From positions 4,169,001 to 4,233,000 of the forward strand of contig NZ_LT607413.1 of assembly GCF_900091495.1 (NCBI RefSeq): a stretch of 64,000 bases of DNA, read 5' to 3'. Shown here one piece after another: positions 41,395 through 49,735 of this stretch (position 1 is the stretch's first letter; every line of letters begins with the position of its first letter). Position numbers and translations under genes: made by a program. The stretch is from Micromonospora echinospora. GTDB taxonomy: Bacteria; Actinomycetota; Actinomycetes; Mycobacteriales; Micromonosporaceae. The notes beneath the pieces are model-generated. The model saw nothing but the letters and a program-made list of their open reading frames with translations, was not told the DNA's origin and searched no databases.

Positions 41395-42036
41395 GTGGGA
41401 GGTACCGATCCGGGTTCGGCCCGGGAGGAGGCGGAGCGGTTGGTGGCCACCGTGCTGGCCACCGCGCGACTGGCGGCGGCCGGAACGCCGACCGGGTCGT
41501 GGGGTCCGCTCGGTGGGATGCTCGCCGGTGTCCTCGGTCACAGTGGGCAGCCCGGGGCCGGTGGTGTTCCGGGCGGGAGCACCGGGGCCGGCGCGCCGCA
41601 CGGCTTCGCCACCGGTGCGGCCGAATGTGAAGTATGTCCGATCTGTCGTGCGATGCGTGCCCTGCGCGACCCCAGTCCCGAGTTCGCCGAGCGCCTGGCC
41701 ACCGGCGTGGGCGACCTGGCGGCCGGCGTCGCCAGCCTGCTCAGGGCGTTCGCCCCCGAGCCCACGGCGACCACCGCCCCCGGGCCGGCCCCGGCCAACG
41801 ATGATCAGGTGTGGCGCGAGGCCACCCGCACCGGGCATGATTCTCAGCCGGCGCCCGCGCGGGACGTCTGGTCCGCCGCGACCCGCGCGGAGGACGCGGC
41901 GAGCCCGTCCGGTGCCGAACCGCCCGTCGACGCCGCCGGGCCGGACCCGGAGCGAGCCCCGACCGCGGATCCCGTGGTGCCCGCAGCACGCGTGCCCGAC
42001 GGTGCGGACGGGGACCCAGCAGGCGACGGGGCCTGA
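41395..42036 (+). CDS. Conserved hypothetical protein with CxxC(I/V)C motif and disordered tail
   Basis: A 213-residue protein; GTG 41395 lies 7 nt after GAGGAG. The first 30 residues are helical (SAREEAERLVATVLATARLA), then a Gly/Pro-rich linker, then the block ECEVCPICRAMRALRDPSPE, in which the cysteines C-x2-C-x2-C may bind metal or form a redox site, and a helical region (LATGVGDLAAGVASLLRAFA). The last 90 residues are acidic, Pro/Ala-rich and disordered. It resembles the DUF5304-like proteins seen beside glucokinase or ATPase genes in actinobacteria. No function is known to me. Confidence 0.75.
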   Translation: MGGTDPGSAREEAERLVATVLATARLAAAGTPTGSWGPLGGMLAGVLGHSGQPGAGGVPGGSTGAGAPHGFATGAAECEVCPICRAMRALRDPSPEFAERLATGVGDLAAGVASLLRAFAPEPTATTAPGPAPANDDQVWREATRTGHDSQPAPARDVWSAATRAEDAASPSGAEPPVDAAGPDPERAPTADPVVPAARVPDGADGDPAGDGA

Positions 42037-42104
42037 CCCACGACATCCCGACCCCCGGCCACCGGCCGGCGGCGCGGGCGGCACAGCAGAGGGGAGTGGC
42101 AGCG

Positions 42105-43052
42105 GTGACGCTGACCATCGGAGTCGACGTCGGTGGCACCAAGGTGGCCGGCGGTGTGGTCGACGACACCGGCCGGGTGCTGGCGCAGGCCCGACGGGAC
42201 ACCCCCGCCGAGGACGTGGGCAAGACCCGGGACGTCATCATCGAGGTGGTCACCGAACTGGCCACCGGCCGCCCGGTCGGCGCGGTCGGCATCGGCGCGG
42301 CCGGCTGGATCGACGCCACCCGCTCCACCGTGCTGTTCGCCCCCAACCTGGCCTGGCGGGACGAGCCGTTGCGGGCGTACGTCAGCGCCGCGGTCGGCCT
42401 GCCGGTGATCGTGGAGAACGACGCCAACGTGGCCGCGTGGGCGGAGTTCCGCTACGGCGCCGCCCGGCACGCCGAGGACTCGATGGTCATGTTCACCATC
42501 GGCACCGGTGTCGGCGGTGGCATCGTCCTCGGCGGCGAGCTGGTCCGGGGCGCCCACGGCATCGCCGCCGAACTGGGGCACATGCTCACCGTCCCCGACG
42601 GCCACCAGTGCGGCTGCGGCCGGCTCGGCTGCATCGAGCAGTACGCCAGCGGCAACGCCCTGGTCCGTTTCGCCCGGGCCGGCGCCCGGCAGGAGCCGCA
42701 GCGCGCCGCCGCGCTGCTCGGGCTGGCCGGCGGGGACGCCGAGTCGATCACCGGCCCGATGGTCACCGCCGCCGCCCAGGGCGGCGACCCGGTCTCCTGC
42801 GAGGCGTTCGCCCAGATCGGGCGCTGGCTGGGCACCAGCCTCGCCGACATGGCCCAGATCCTCGATCCGCAGGTGCTGGTCGTCGGCGGCGGCGTGGTCG
42901 AGGCCGGTGACCTGCTGCTCGGCCCGACCCGGCGGTCCTACGCCGACGCGCTCGCCCAGCGGGGCCGCCTCCCGGTGGCCGAGGTACGCCCGGCCGAACT
43001 GGGCAACACCGCCGGCGTCATCGGCGCCGCCGACCTGGCCCGGCGGTTCTGA
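42105..43052 (+). CDS. glk: Glucokinase (ROK family)
   Basis: ROK-type glucokinase of 315 residues. I chose GTG 42105 (MTLTIGVDVGGTKVAGGVVD), which lies 8 nt after GGGGAG; a GTG at 42096 overlaps that ribosome site. Phosphate motif 1 is DVGGTKVAGG; the ROK zinc signature CGCGRLGCIEQYASGNAL is intact; GTGVGGGIVLGG and VENDANVAAW are the expected glucose and ATP loops. Similar to the actinomycete glucose kinase GlkA, which also mediates carbon repression in Streptomyces; that role here is inferred only. The stop overlaps the start of the next gene by one base (TGATG). Confidence 0.94.
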   Translation: MTLTIGVDVGGTKVAGGVVDDTGRVLAQARRDTPAEDVGKTRDVIIEVVTELATGRPVGAVGIGAAGWIDATRSTVLFAPNLAWRDEPLRAYVSAAVGLPVIVENDANVAAWAEFRYGAARHAEDSMVMFTIGTGVGGGIVLGGELVRGAHGIAAELGHMLTVPDGHQCGCGRLGCIEQYASGNALVRFARAGARQEPQRAAALLGLAGGDAESITGPMVTAAAQGGDPVSCEAFAQIGRWLGTSLADMAQILDPQVLVVGGGVVEAGDLLLGPTRRSYADALAQRGRLPVAEVRPAELGNTAGVIGAADLARRF

Positions 43053-43744
43053 TGAGTGTGCCGCTGCGGGTGGTGTCGTACAACATCCACACCCAGCGGG
43101 ACGACACGGCCGCGCTGGCGGAGGTGGTCCGGGCCGCCCGGCCGGACGTGGTGATCGTGCAGGAGGGGCCACGCCGGTTCCGCTGGCGGAGCAAGTGCGC
43201 CGCCCTGGCCGAGTCGTTCGGCCTCGTGGTGGGCGCCGGTGGGTTGCCGGCGCTGGGCAACCTGCTGCTGACCAGTCTCCGGGTGCGGGTGCACGCCACC
43301 CGTTGCCAGCGGTTCCCGCTCACCCCCGGCCGGCACCTGCGCGGCGCGGCGTTCGCCGAGTGCGCCGTCGGCGGGGCCCGGTTCGTGCTGGCCGGCACCC
43401 ACCTGTCGACCGACCCGGCGGAACGCCCCGACCAGGCCGCCCTGTTCCGGGCGGAGGTCGAGGCGGCGCGGTGGCCGGTGCTCGTCGGGGCGGACCTCAA
43501 CGAGGGACCGGGCGGCGCCGCCTGGCGGACGATCGCCGACGGACTCACCGACGCGGCCGTCGCCGCCGACCGGGCCGACCGGCTCACCTACTCCTGTGCG
43601 GACCCGCGCCGCCGGATCGACGCGCTCTTCGTCGACCCCCGGATCACCGTGGTCGACTACGACGTGGTCGACACCCCGCAGACCCGCCGGGCCAGCGACC
43701 ACTTTCCGGTCCTGGCGGACCTGCTGCTGCCGGTCACCGACTGA
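43052..43744 (+). CDS. Endonuclease/exonuclease/phosphatase (EEP) family protein
   Basis: A 230-residue EEP-fold hydrolase starting MSVPLRVVSYNIHTQRDDTA (N metal ligand in SYNIHT), with VIVQEGPRRF (Glu ligand), AGTHLSTDPAERP, VGADLNEGPGGAAW (Asp/Asn) and the catalytic SDHFPVLAD near the end. All metal and catalytic motifs are visible. Substrate could be a phosphodiester, phosphoinositide or nucleic acid. Its ATG overlaps the glucokinase stop (TGATG), so translation is coupled. Confidence 0.9.
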   Translation: MSVPLRVVSYNIHTQRDDTAALAEVVRAARPDVVIVQEGPRRFRWRSKCAALAESFGLVVGAGGLPALGNLLLTSLRVRVHATRCQRFPLTPGRHLRGAAFAECAVGGARFVLAGTHLSTDPAERPDQAALFRAEVEAARWPVLVGADLNEGPGGAAWRTIADGLTDAAVAADRADRLTYSCADPRRRIDALFVDPRITVVDYDVVDTPQTRRASDHFPVLADLLLPVTD

Positions 43745-43850
43745 CCGACCCGGCCGGGCCGCCGGGCAGGGCTGGACAAACACTCTCCGAAGTGGAGAGG
43801 ATGCGGCGGCGACCCGGCACGCGTACGGCGTCCCCAAGGAGAGATACCCG

Positions 43851-45260
43851 GTGTCCACCTCCACCGACCACGGCGGTCCCGACGATCCGTCGGTCACGAT
43901 CGCCCTCACCCCCGACGGCCGTCCGGTCTCCGACCGTGGTGACACGGTCTGCGTGATCGGCGCCGGGGCCAGCGGCCTGACCACGGTCAAGAACCTGAAG
44001 GAGCACGGCTTCGGCGTCGACTGCTACGAGCGGGAGACCGGCGTCGGCGGCGCGTGGAACTGGCGGCACGACCGCAGTCCGGTCTACGCGAGCACCCACC
44101 TGATCTCGTCGCGGCCGTTCACCCAGTTCCCCGACTTCCCGATGCCCGACTCGTGGCCGGACTACCCGCACCACAGTCAGCTGCTGGCGTACTTCGAGCG
44201 GTACGCCGACCACTTCGACCTGCGCCAGCACATCTGGTTCGGCACCGAGGTGGTCCGGGTCGAGCCGGTCGCCGGTGACCGTTGGGACGTGACCACCCGC
44301 AGCACCGGCGGCTACGGCCCGGAGCGCACCTCCCGGTACGCCGCCGTCGTCGTCGCCAACGGCCACAACTGGTCGCCGAAGCTGCCGGAGTACGAGGGGC
44401 TGGCCGACTTCCGGGGCGAGACGATGCACGCCTCGGCGTACAAGGACCCGGCCCAGTTGCGCGGCAAGCGGGTGCTGGTGGTGGGCGCCGGCAACACCGG
44501 TTGCGACATCGCGGTGGAGGCCGCCCAGCAGGCCGCCACCTGCTGGCACTCCACCCGGCGCGGCTACTGGTACGCGCCGAAGTACGTCCTCGGCCGTCCC
44601 GCCGACCAGATCAACGACCTGCTGCTGGCGCTCCGGGTGCCCCTGCGCGTACGGCAGTGGCTCTACCACCGGACGATGCGGCTGACCGTCGGCGACCTGA
44701 CCCGGTTCGGGCTGCCCGCCCCCGACCACCGGGTGTACGAGACCCACCCGATCGCCAACAGCCAGCTCGTCTACTACGTCGGGCACGGCCGGATCACCCC
44801 GGCGCCGGACGTCCGCCGCTTCCACCCGTACGCCGTCGAGCTGACCGACGGCCGTCAGATCGATCCGGACCTGGTCGTCTTCGCCACCGGCTACCTGCCC
44901 CGCTTCGAGTTCCTCGACGCGCGGCTCCTCGGTGACGAGGCCGGGGTCGGACGTCCCACGCTCCACCTGAACGCCTTCCCCCGGAACCACCCGACGCTCG
45001 CCGTCGTCGGACTGGTCCAGCCGGACTCGGGGCTCTTCCCGATCTCGCACTGGCAGGCGGTGCTGGTCGCGCGGCTGTGGCAGGCGCGCCAGTACCGCCC
45101 GGAGCGGGCGGAGGCGTTCGCCGCGACGGTCGCCGCCCGGGCCGGGAAGCGCTACTCCGGCCGGGTCGAGGACAGCAGCCGGCACTGGTTCGAGGTGGGG
45201 CACGTCGACTACCTGCGCGCCGTCCAGCGCGCCCTGAACGAGTTGGAGGCAGTTCGGTGA
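43851..45260 (+). CDS. Flavin-containing monooxygenase (class B)
   Basis: A 469-residue FAD/NADPH monooxygenase. GTG 43851 follows AAGGAGAG. FAD motif CVIGAGASGLTTVKNL; the FMO-identifying pattern FRGETMHASAY (FxGxxxHxxxY); NADPH motif VVGAGNTGCDIA; and the FATGYLPRF segment late in the chain. All classical FMO motifs are intact. FMOs oxygenate N or S of soft nucleophiles; substrate unknown. The first 20 residues (STSTDHGGPDDPSVTIALTP) are a short extension. Context suggests catabolism or detoxification. A sequence rich in GCGAG elements lies just after the stop. Confidence 0.92.
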   Translation: MSTSTDHGGPDDPSVTIALTPDGRPVSDRGDTVCVIGAGASGLTTVKNLKEHGFGVDCYERETGVGGAWNWRHDRSPVYASTHLISSRPFTQFPDFPMPDSWPDYPHHSQLLAYFERYADHFDLRQHIWFGTEVVRVEPVAGDRWDVTTRSTGGYGPERTSRYAAVVVANGHNWSPKLPEYEGLADFRGETMHASAYKDPAQLRGKRVLVVGAGNTGCDIAVEAAQQAATCWHSTRRGYWYAPKYVLGRPADQINDLLLALRVPLRVRQWLYHRTMRLTVGDLTRFGLPAPDHRVYETHPIANSQLVYYVGHGRITPAPDVRRFHPYAVELTDGRQIDPDLVVFATGYLPRFEFLDARLLGDEAGVGRPTLHLNAFPRNHPTLAVVGLVQPDSGLFPISHWQAVLVARLWQARQYRPERAEAFAATVAARAGKRYSGRVEDSSRHWFEVGHVDYLRAVQRALNELEAVR

Positions 45261-45312
45261 GCGCGAGGAGTGAGCTTGCGAGCCCCGCAGTCGCGAACGG
45301 AAGGCGGCCCAG

Positions 45313-46143
45313 TTGAGTGGCGGGCGGGTGCGGATCGTCCGGGGGCGGGAGTGGGCCCGGCCGGTGCGCCCGGTCCGCCGCGAGGTGCTCAGCGCGCTGC
45401 CCGAGCTGGAGCAGGGGCGACCGCCGCTGCTCTTCGTCCCGGGCTTCGGTCACGGCGCGTGGGCGTTCGCCGAGCACTGGCTGGAGCACGCTGCCTCCCG
45501 GGGCTTCCCCGCGTACGCGGTGAGCCTGCGCGGGCACGGCGGCAGCGAACCGGCACCGGAGGCGTCGCTGCGGGCGTACGCCCACGACGTGGTCCAGGTG
45601 GCGGCGGAGCTGCCGCGCCAGGCGGTGCTGGTGGGGCACGGCGCGGGGGCCCTGGTGGTGGCGCACGCGCTGGCCCGCTACCCGGCACGGGCCGGGGTGC
45701 TGGCCGCCCCGGTGTTCGGGGGCTGGGGCACGCTCGGCGCGGCGCTGCGCCGTAACCCGGTCGGCACGATCCCCGCGTTCTGGGGCGGCCGGCTGCGGCT
45801 GAACCGGCGGCAGCTGTTCGGTCCGGAGCTGCCGGAGAACGTCGCCGACGCCCACCTGGCCCGGCTGGGCCGGGCCGGTCGACGCGCCCAGTGGCGGCTG
45901 CTCTTTCCCGGTGCGCTCGAACCGGCGGTGGGCCGCCCGCCGATGCTGGTGCTCGGCAGCCCGGACGACCGGGTGGTCCCGGCGACGGCGCTGACCCGCG
46001 CCGCCCGGCGGTACGGCTCGGCCCCGCTGCTCTTCCCCGGCATGGGGCACGACCTGATGCTCGACGCGCGGTGGCGGGAGCCGATCGACGCGGTCCTCGA
46101 CTGGCTGGTCAAGGAGCCGGCGTCGGCCGTCGTTCCGGTCTGA
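45313..46143 (+). CDS. Alpha/beta hydrolase-fold protein lacking the usual nucleophile
   Basis: A 276-residue alpha/beta hydrolase, TTG start at 45313 (MSGGRVRIVRGREWARP). The fold parts are in place: oxyanion loop LLFVPGFGHGAWAFAEHW, SLRGHGGSEPAPE, acid in GSPDDRVVPATAL and histidine in FPGMGHDLML. But the nucleophile elbow reads LVGHGAGALVV instead of GHSxG: the serine position (near residue 117) is glycine (codon GGC). Unless another residue has taken over, it is a pseudoenzyme or uses the fold for binding. It follows the FMO gene after 52 bp. An alternative start is possible, and the call of the missing serine rests on a single codon. Confidence 0.85.
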   Translation: MSGGRVRIVRGREWARPVRPVRREVLSALPELEQGRPPLLFVPGFGHGAWAFAEHWLEHAASRGFPAYAVSLRGHGGSEPAPEASLRAYAHDVVQVAAELPRQAVLVGHGAGALVVAHALARYPARAGVLAAPVFGGWGTLGAALRRNPVGTIPAFWGGRLRLNRRQLFGPELPENVADAHLARLGRAGRRAQWRLLFPGALEPAVGRPPMLVLGSPDDRVVPATALTRAARRYGSAPLLFPGMGHDLMLDARWREPIDAVLDWLVKEPASAVVPV

Positions 46144-46207
46144 CGGTTCGCGGGCCCGCTCGGTCGTACCGGTCTGCCGGTCGGCGGGCGGCCCGCTCAG
46201 CCGGTGG

Positions 46208-47620
46208 TCACCCGGTCGGCGCGGAGACGGTCTCGTCGAGCGTGCTCAGGTAGGAGCGGACCCAGGACCGGATGTCGTACCGGTGCAGGTGCTCGCGCAT
46301 CGCCCGCATCCGGGTCGCCGCGTCCTCCGGGTCGGCCTCCAGGGCCGCGAGCAGCCCCTGCTTGAGCCCTTCCAGGTCGTGCGGGTTGACCTGGTAGGCC
46401 TCGGGCAGCTCCGCCGCGGCTCCGGCGAACTCGCTGAGCAGCAGCGTGCCGGAGTCGTCGACCCGGGCGGCGACGTACTCCTTGGCGACCAGGTTCATCC
46501 CGTCCCGCAGCGGGGTCACCGCCATCACGTCCGCCATCCGGTAGAGGGCGGCCAGTTCGGCCCGGTCGAAGGGCTGGGTGAGGTAGTGGATCGCCGGCTC
46601 GCCGACCCGGCCGAACTCGCCGTTGATCCGTCCGACCTCGCGTTCGACCCGGTCCCGGAGGATCTGGTACTGCCCGACCCGTTCCCGGCTGGGCACGGCC
46701 ACCTGCACCATGACCGTGTCCCGGACCTTGACGTGACCGCTGGCGATCAGCTCGCTGTACGCCTTGAGCCGGTGCTCGATGCCCTTGGTGTAGTCCATCC
46801 GGTCGACACTGAGGATCACGTTTTCCGGGCTGCCGAGGTCGTTGCGGAGCCGCTCGGCCCGGGCCACCACGTCCGGCCGGGCGGCCAGCGCGGCCATCTC
46901 GGCGGTGTCGATGGAGACCGGGAAGGCACCCACCCGCACGGTGCGGCCGTCCACCTCGATCTGCCGGTCGGTGGCGGGCACGCCGAAGACCTTCGCCACC
47001 AGCTGCGCGAAGTTGTGCGCGGCCTGTGCCCGCTGGAAGCCGACGAGGTCCGCGCCGAGGATCCCGCGCAGCAGCTCGGCCCGGCGGGGGAGCTGCATGA
47101 ACAACTCGGGCGGCGGGAACGGCACGTGCAGGAAGAAGCCGATCCGCAGGTCGGGGCGGAGGTCGCGGAGCAGGGCGGGCACCAGTTGCAGGTGGTAGTC
47201 CTGCACCCAGACCACGCCGCCCGGCTCGGTCACCGCGGCGGCGGCCTCGGCGAACCGCCGGTTGACCCGCTGGTACGCCTCCCACCAGCGGCGGTGGTGC
47301 TCGGGCTGCTCGACCGCGTCGTGGTACAGCGGCCAGAGGGTCGCGTTGGCGAAGCCCTCGTAGTGGTCCCGGAAGTCCTCCGGGGTGAGCGGAACGGTGT
47401 GCAGCCGGACGCCGTCCACGTCGGGCAGGGCGGGGGCCGGGCCGGTGCCTCCGGCCCAGCCGATCCAGGTGGCGGGAGTGTGCTTCAGCAGCGGGTGCAG
47501 GGCGCTCACCAGGCCACCGGGGCTGCGGCGCCACTCGCAGGCGCCGTCGGGGGCCACGCTGTTGTCGACGGGAAGGCGGTTGGCCACCACCACGAGGGAG
47601 CTCTGTCGCATCTCGGTCAT
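46208..47620 (-). CDS. otsA: Alpha,alpha-trehalose-phosphate synthase (GT20)
   Basis: Makes trehalose-6-phosphate from a nucleotide-glucose and glucose-6-phosphate; actinobacterial enzymes may use GDP- or ADP-glucose. ATG 47620 gives 470 residues starting [22 protein letters not shown]20 motifs are [53 protein letters not shown] and the C-terminal [18 protein letters not shown]. The N-terminal GG motif binds the donor phosphate. The otsB phosphatase is not adjacent. The promoter region contains three GTTAC boxes (see findings). A longer start at 47674 is possible but less likely. Confidence 0.95.
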   Translation of the reverse strand: MTEMRQSSLVVVANRLPVDNSVAPDGACEWRRSPGGLVSALHPLLKHTPATWIGWAGGTGPAPALPDVDGVRLHTVPLTPEDFRDHYEGFANATLWPLYHDAVEQPEHHRRWWEAYQRVNRRFAEAAAAVTEPGGVVWVQDYHLQLVPALLRDLRPDLRIGFFLHVPFPPPELFMQLPRRAELLRGILGADLVGFQRAQAAHNFAQLVAKVFGVPATDRQIEVDGRTVRVGAFPVSIDTAEMAALAARPDVVARAERLRNDLGSPENVILSVDRMDYTKGIEHRLKAYSELIASGHVKVRDTVMVQVAVPSRERVGQYQILRDRVEREVGRINGEFGRVGEPAIHYLTQPFDRAELAALYRMADVMAVTPLRDGMNLVAKEYVAARVDDSGTLLLSEFAGAAAELPEAYQVNPHDLEGLKQGLLAALEADPEDAATRMRAMREHLHRYDIRSWVRSYLSTLDETVSAPTG

Positions 47621-47801
47621 TCCGATCTGCCGAGGGATGACCGCCCGTGCGGGGAGGAAACGGGCAGCCAGCAAGGGAAGTGACGTTACAGCCGTATTCC
47701 TACTGACCGTAAGTTACACCACTGTTACTTCCCACGTCCGGGGTGGTGGACGTCCCGTCATCCGGACGCTCGGGCGGAACCGCGCCGACGACCGAAGTCG
47801 A

Positions 47802-48632
47802 TCAGACGACCGCGCCGTCGTCCGGGTCGTGGTCCTCCGTGTCGCCGGGGCGCAGCCGCCAGATCAGGGTGACGAAACCGGCGAGGATGCCGGTGAAGCC
47901 GAGCAGGGTCACCACCGCGCGGTCCGCCGGCAGGACCGACGGGAAGAGGAAGAGCACGAAGCCGACGACGACGGAGAGCACGCCGGCCACGGCGTACTTG
48001 GAGACCGCAGGCAGCGGTGGGGGCGGCGGCGGGGTGTAGCCGCCCTCGTCGTCCGGGTCGTCGGGCAGGTCCGCGCCGAAGGTGTCCAGGCCGTCCAGGA
48101 GGGACGGCTCGTCGTGCCGCCGCCCGACCGAGACGCCGGAGAAGTCGGTGGCGGAGGGGAGCGGACGGACCCCGGTGACGGTCGGGGCGGTGCCCTCCTC
48201 GGTGCGGCTGAGCGTGCCGCCCGTCTGCGGGGGCTCGTCCAGTTCCTCGGCGGCCGGCCAGGGCGTGGGACCGGGGGTCGGGTCACGGTGGAAGCCGGCG
48301 ACGATGCGGGCCCACTCGGCTTCGACGTCGGGCTCGCCGGGGCGGGTCTGCCCGCTGATGCCCTCGTCGCTGAGCTGAGTGAGGTAGTCCCGGGCGGTGG
48401 TCAGGTGGGAACGGTCGACGTAGAGCCGGTCGACCGGCCGGGCGGGAACGGTGGTCGTCCGGGTCACCGGGTTCAGGTCGGCGGACGGTTGCAGGTAGGC
48501 GGCGATGCCGCCGGCGGCGAGCACGTCGAGCAGGTGCTCACCGACGCGTGGATCCACGTCGCCCGCCACGGCGTACTCGTTCGCGTCGAGCCCGTTGTCC
48601 CGCCGTCCCCGGCGTGCCCCACCCGCTGACAC
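47802..48632 (-). CDS. Membrane-anchored protein with a Pro-rich linker and two C-terminal helices
   Basis: A 276-residue protein of unknown family. GTG 48632 follows GAGGAGGAG at a 6-7 nt distance. An N-terminal domain (about 20-125: LDANEYAVAGDVDPRVGEHL, LYVDRSHLTTARDYLTQL) looks folded and resembles the DUF2007-like or zinc-free signal-receiving domains of small regulatory proteins, but I do not recognise it. A disordered acidic/Pro linker ends in TPPPPPPLPAV. The C-terminus has two hydrophobic helices (YAVAGVLSVVVGFVLFLFPS and VVTLLGFTGILAGFVTLIW) and an acidic end. Topology: cytoplasmic N-terminus plus a C-terminal membrane hairpin. Upstream, 48633-49001 holds both this promoter and that of plsC. 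Confidence 0.72.
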   Translation of the reverse strand: MSAGGARRGRRDNGLDANEYAVAGDVDPRVGEHLLDVLAAGGIAAYLQPSADLNPVTRTTTVPARPVDRLYVDRSHLTTARDYLTQLSDEGISGQTRPGEPDVEAEWARIVAGFHRDPTPGPTPWPAAEELDEPPQTGGTLSRTEEGTAPTVTGVRPLPSATDFSGVSVGRRHDEPSLLDGLDTFGADLPDDPDDEGGYTPPPPPPLPAVSKYAVAGVLSVVVGFVLFLFPSVLPADRAVVTLLGFTGILAGFVTLIWRLRPGDTEDHDPDDGAVV

Positions 48633-49001
48633 CGGCGTCCTCCTCCTCGCACCTGGCGGCGCAGGTCCTCCGGCGCCCCCGCCCGCACGCCGTGTCCTGA
48701 ATCGTGACACGTCCGCCCCCGGTTCCGGGAGTGCGTTGTGGCGCGTTGCCGAAAGTCAACGACGCCATCGCAGGTCGGGGCCATGGATTTTTGTCTGTTT
48801 GTGCGGGAAGTGCGAGCATGCGGCGGGACCGGCCCGCCCGAGTGTGACCTACCCGTCCCCGATCGTGCGGGACGCGCGTTGTGAGGCTTGGCTTCCGGTT
48901 CGTAGGCTCAGGGCCGACGGTTCGTGGGCCCCCGGCCGACGCTCGGCGTTCGCCCCGGACGCTCGGCGGTGCCGTCACGGACCCCTTCGGGAAGGACAGC
49001 G
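48633..49001. other. Divergent intergenic region between the membrane protein and plsC-like genes
   Basis: About 370 bp with no supportable gene. It contains an imperfect inverted repeat GTGTC (48692-48696)/GACAC (48706-48710) and a locally AT-richer stretch (GGATTTTTGTCTGTTTGTG around 48784). It must carry promoters for the genes on both sides. Short open frames here have no ribosome sites or family features. Confidence 0.5.
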
Positions 49002-49694
49002 GTGCTGTACTGGCTGATGAAGTACGTCATCCTCGGTCCCTGGCTGAGGCTGATCTTCCGACCTCACGTCGAGGGTTTCGCTCATCTGCCCGCCACCGGG
49101 CCGGTGATCCTGGCCAGCAACCACCTCTCCTTCTCGGACTCGATCTTCCTGCCGCTGATCGTCCCCCGGAGGGTGACCTTCGTGGCCAAGGCCGAGTACT
49201 TCACCGGCAAGGGCGTCAAGGGCTGGCTGACCCGGTTGTTCTTCGTCGGCACCGGCACCCTGCCGATCGACCGGTCCGGCGGACGGGCCGCCCAGGCGGC
49301 GCTGGACGCGCAACTCGCCGTGCTCCGGGCCGGCGGGGTCGCCGGCATCTACCCGGAGGGCACCCGGTCCCCGGACGGCCGGCTCTACCGGGGCAAGACC
49401 GGTGTGGCCCGGCTGGCCCTGGAGAGCGGCGCCCCGGTGGTGCCGGTGGTCATGCTCAACCTGGACGAGATCCAGCCCCCGGGCAAACTCGTCCCCAAGG
49501 TGGCCCAGGTGCGGATCCGGTTCGGTGCCCCCCTCGACTTCACCCGGTACGCCGGCCTGGCCGGGGACCGCTTCGTCGAGCGGGCGGTCACCGACGAGAT
49601 CATGTACGAGCTGATGGAACTCTCCGGCCGCGAGTACGTCGACATCTACGCCCAGAAGATCAAGAACCAGCCGGCCACCCCCGTCCCCGCCTGA
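49002..49694 (+). CDS. plsC: 1-acylglycerol-3-phosphate O-acyltransferase (PlsC family)
   Basis: Adds the second acyl chain in phospholipid synthesis. GTG 49002 (MLYWLMKYVILGPWLRLIF) follows GGAAGGA; 230 residues. Acyltransferase motifs: NHLSFSDSIFLPL (H-x4-D), GTLPIDR, IYPEGTRSPDG and VVPVVML. The N-terminal hydrophobic segment suggests membrane association. Homologue of Rv2182c, consistent with the synteny of this region. Other family members acylate different lipids, so substrate is by similarity. Confidence 0.9.
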   Translation: MLYWLMKYVILGPWLRLIFRPHVEGFAHLPATGPVILASNHLSFSDSIFLPLIVPRRVTFVAKAEYFTGKGVKGWLTRLFFVGTGTLPIDRSGGRAAQAALDAQLAVLRAGGVAGIYPEGTRSPDGRLYRGKTGVARLALESGAPVVPVVMLNLDEIQPPGKLVPKVAQVRIRFGAPLDFTRYAGLAGDRFVERAVTDEIMYELMELSGREYVDIYAQKIKNQPATPVPA

Positions 49695-49710
49695 CGCCCC
49701 GCCCGCCCCG

Positions 49711-49735
49711 CCCGCCCGTCACCGGGTCGGGCGGG
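49711..49735. terminator. Terminator-like stem between plsC and the cyclase gene
   Basis: CCCGCCCG (49711-49718) and CGGGCGGG (49728-49735) form a perfect 8 bp stem around TCACCGGGT, in the 41 bp between the convergent stops of plsC and the adenylate cyclase gene. It ends at the first base before the cyclase stop codon, so it could serve both directions. No T-tract. Confidence 0.6.

Noticed and set aside
33750..49694. Secondary-metabolite gene cluster (methyltransferase, acyl-CoA ligase, FMO, hydrolase)
   Set aside because: No polyketide synthase, NRPS, terpene cyclase or lanthipeptide gene is present; the acyl-CoA ligase and acyltransferase belong to conserved lipid synteny.
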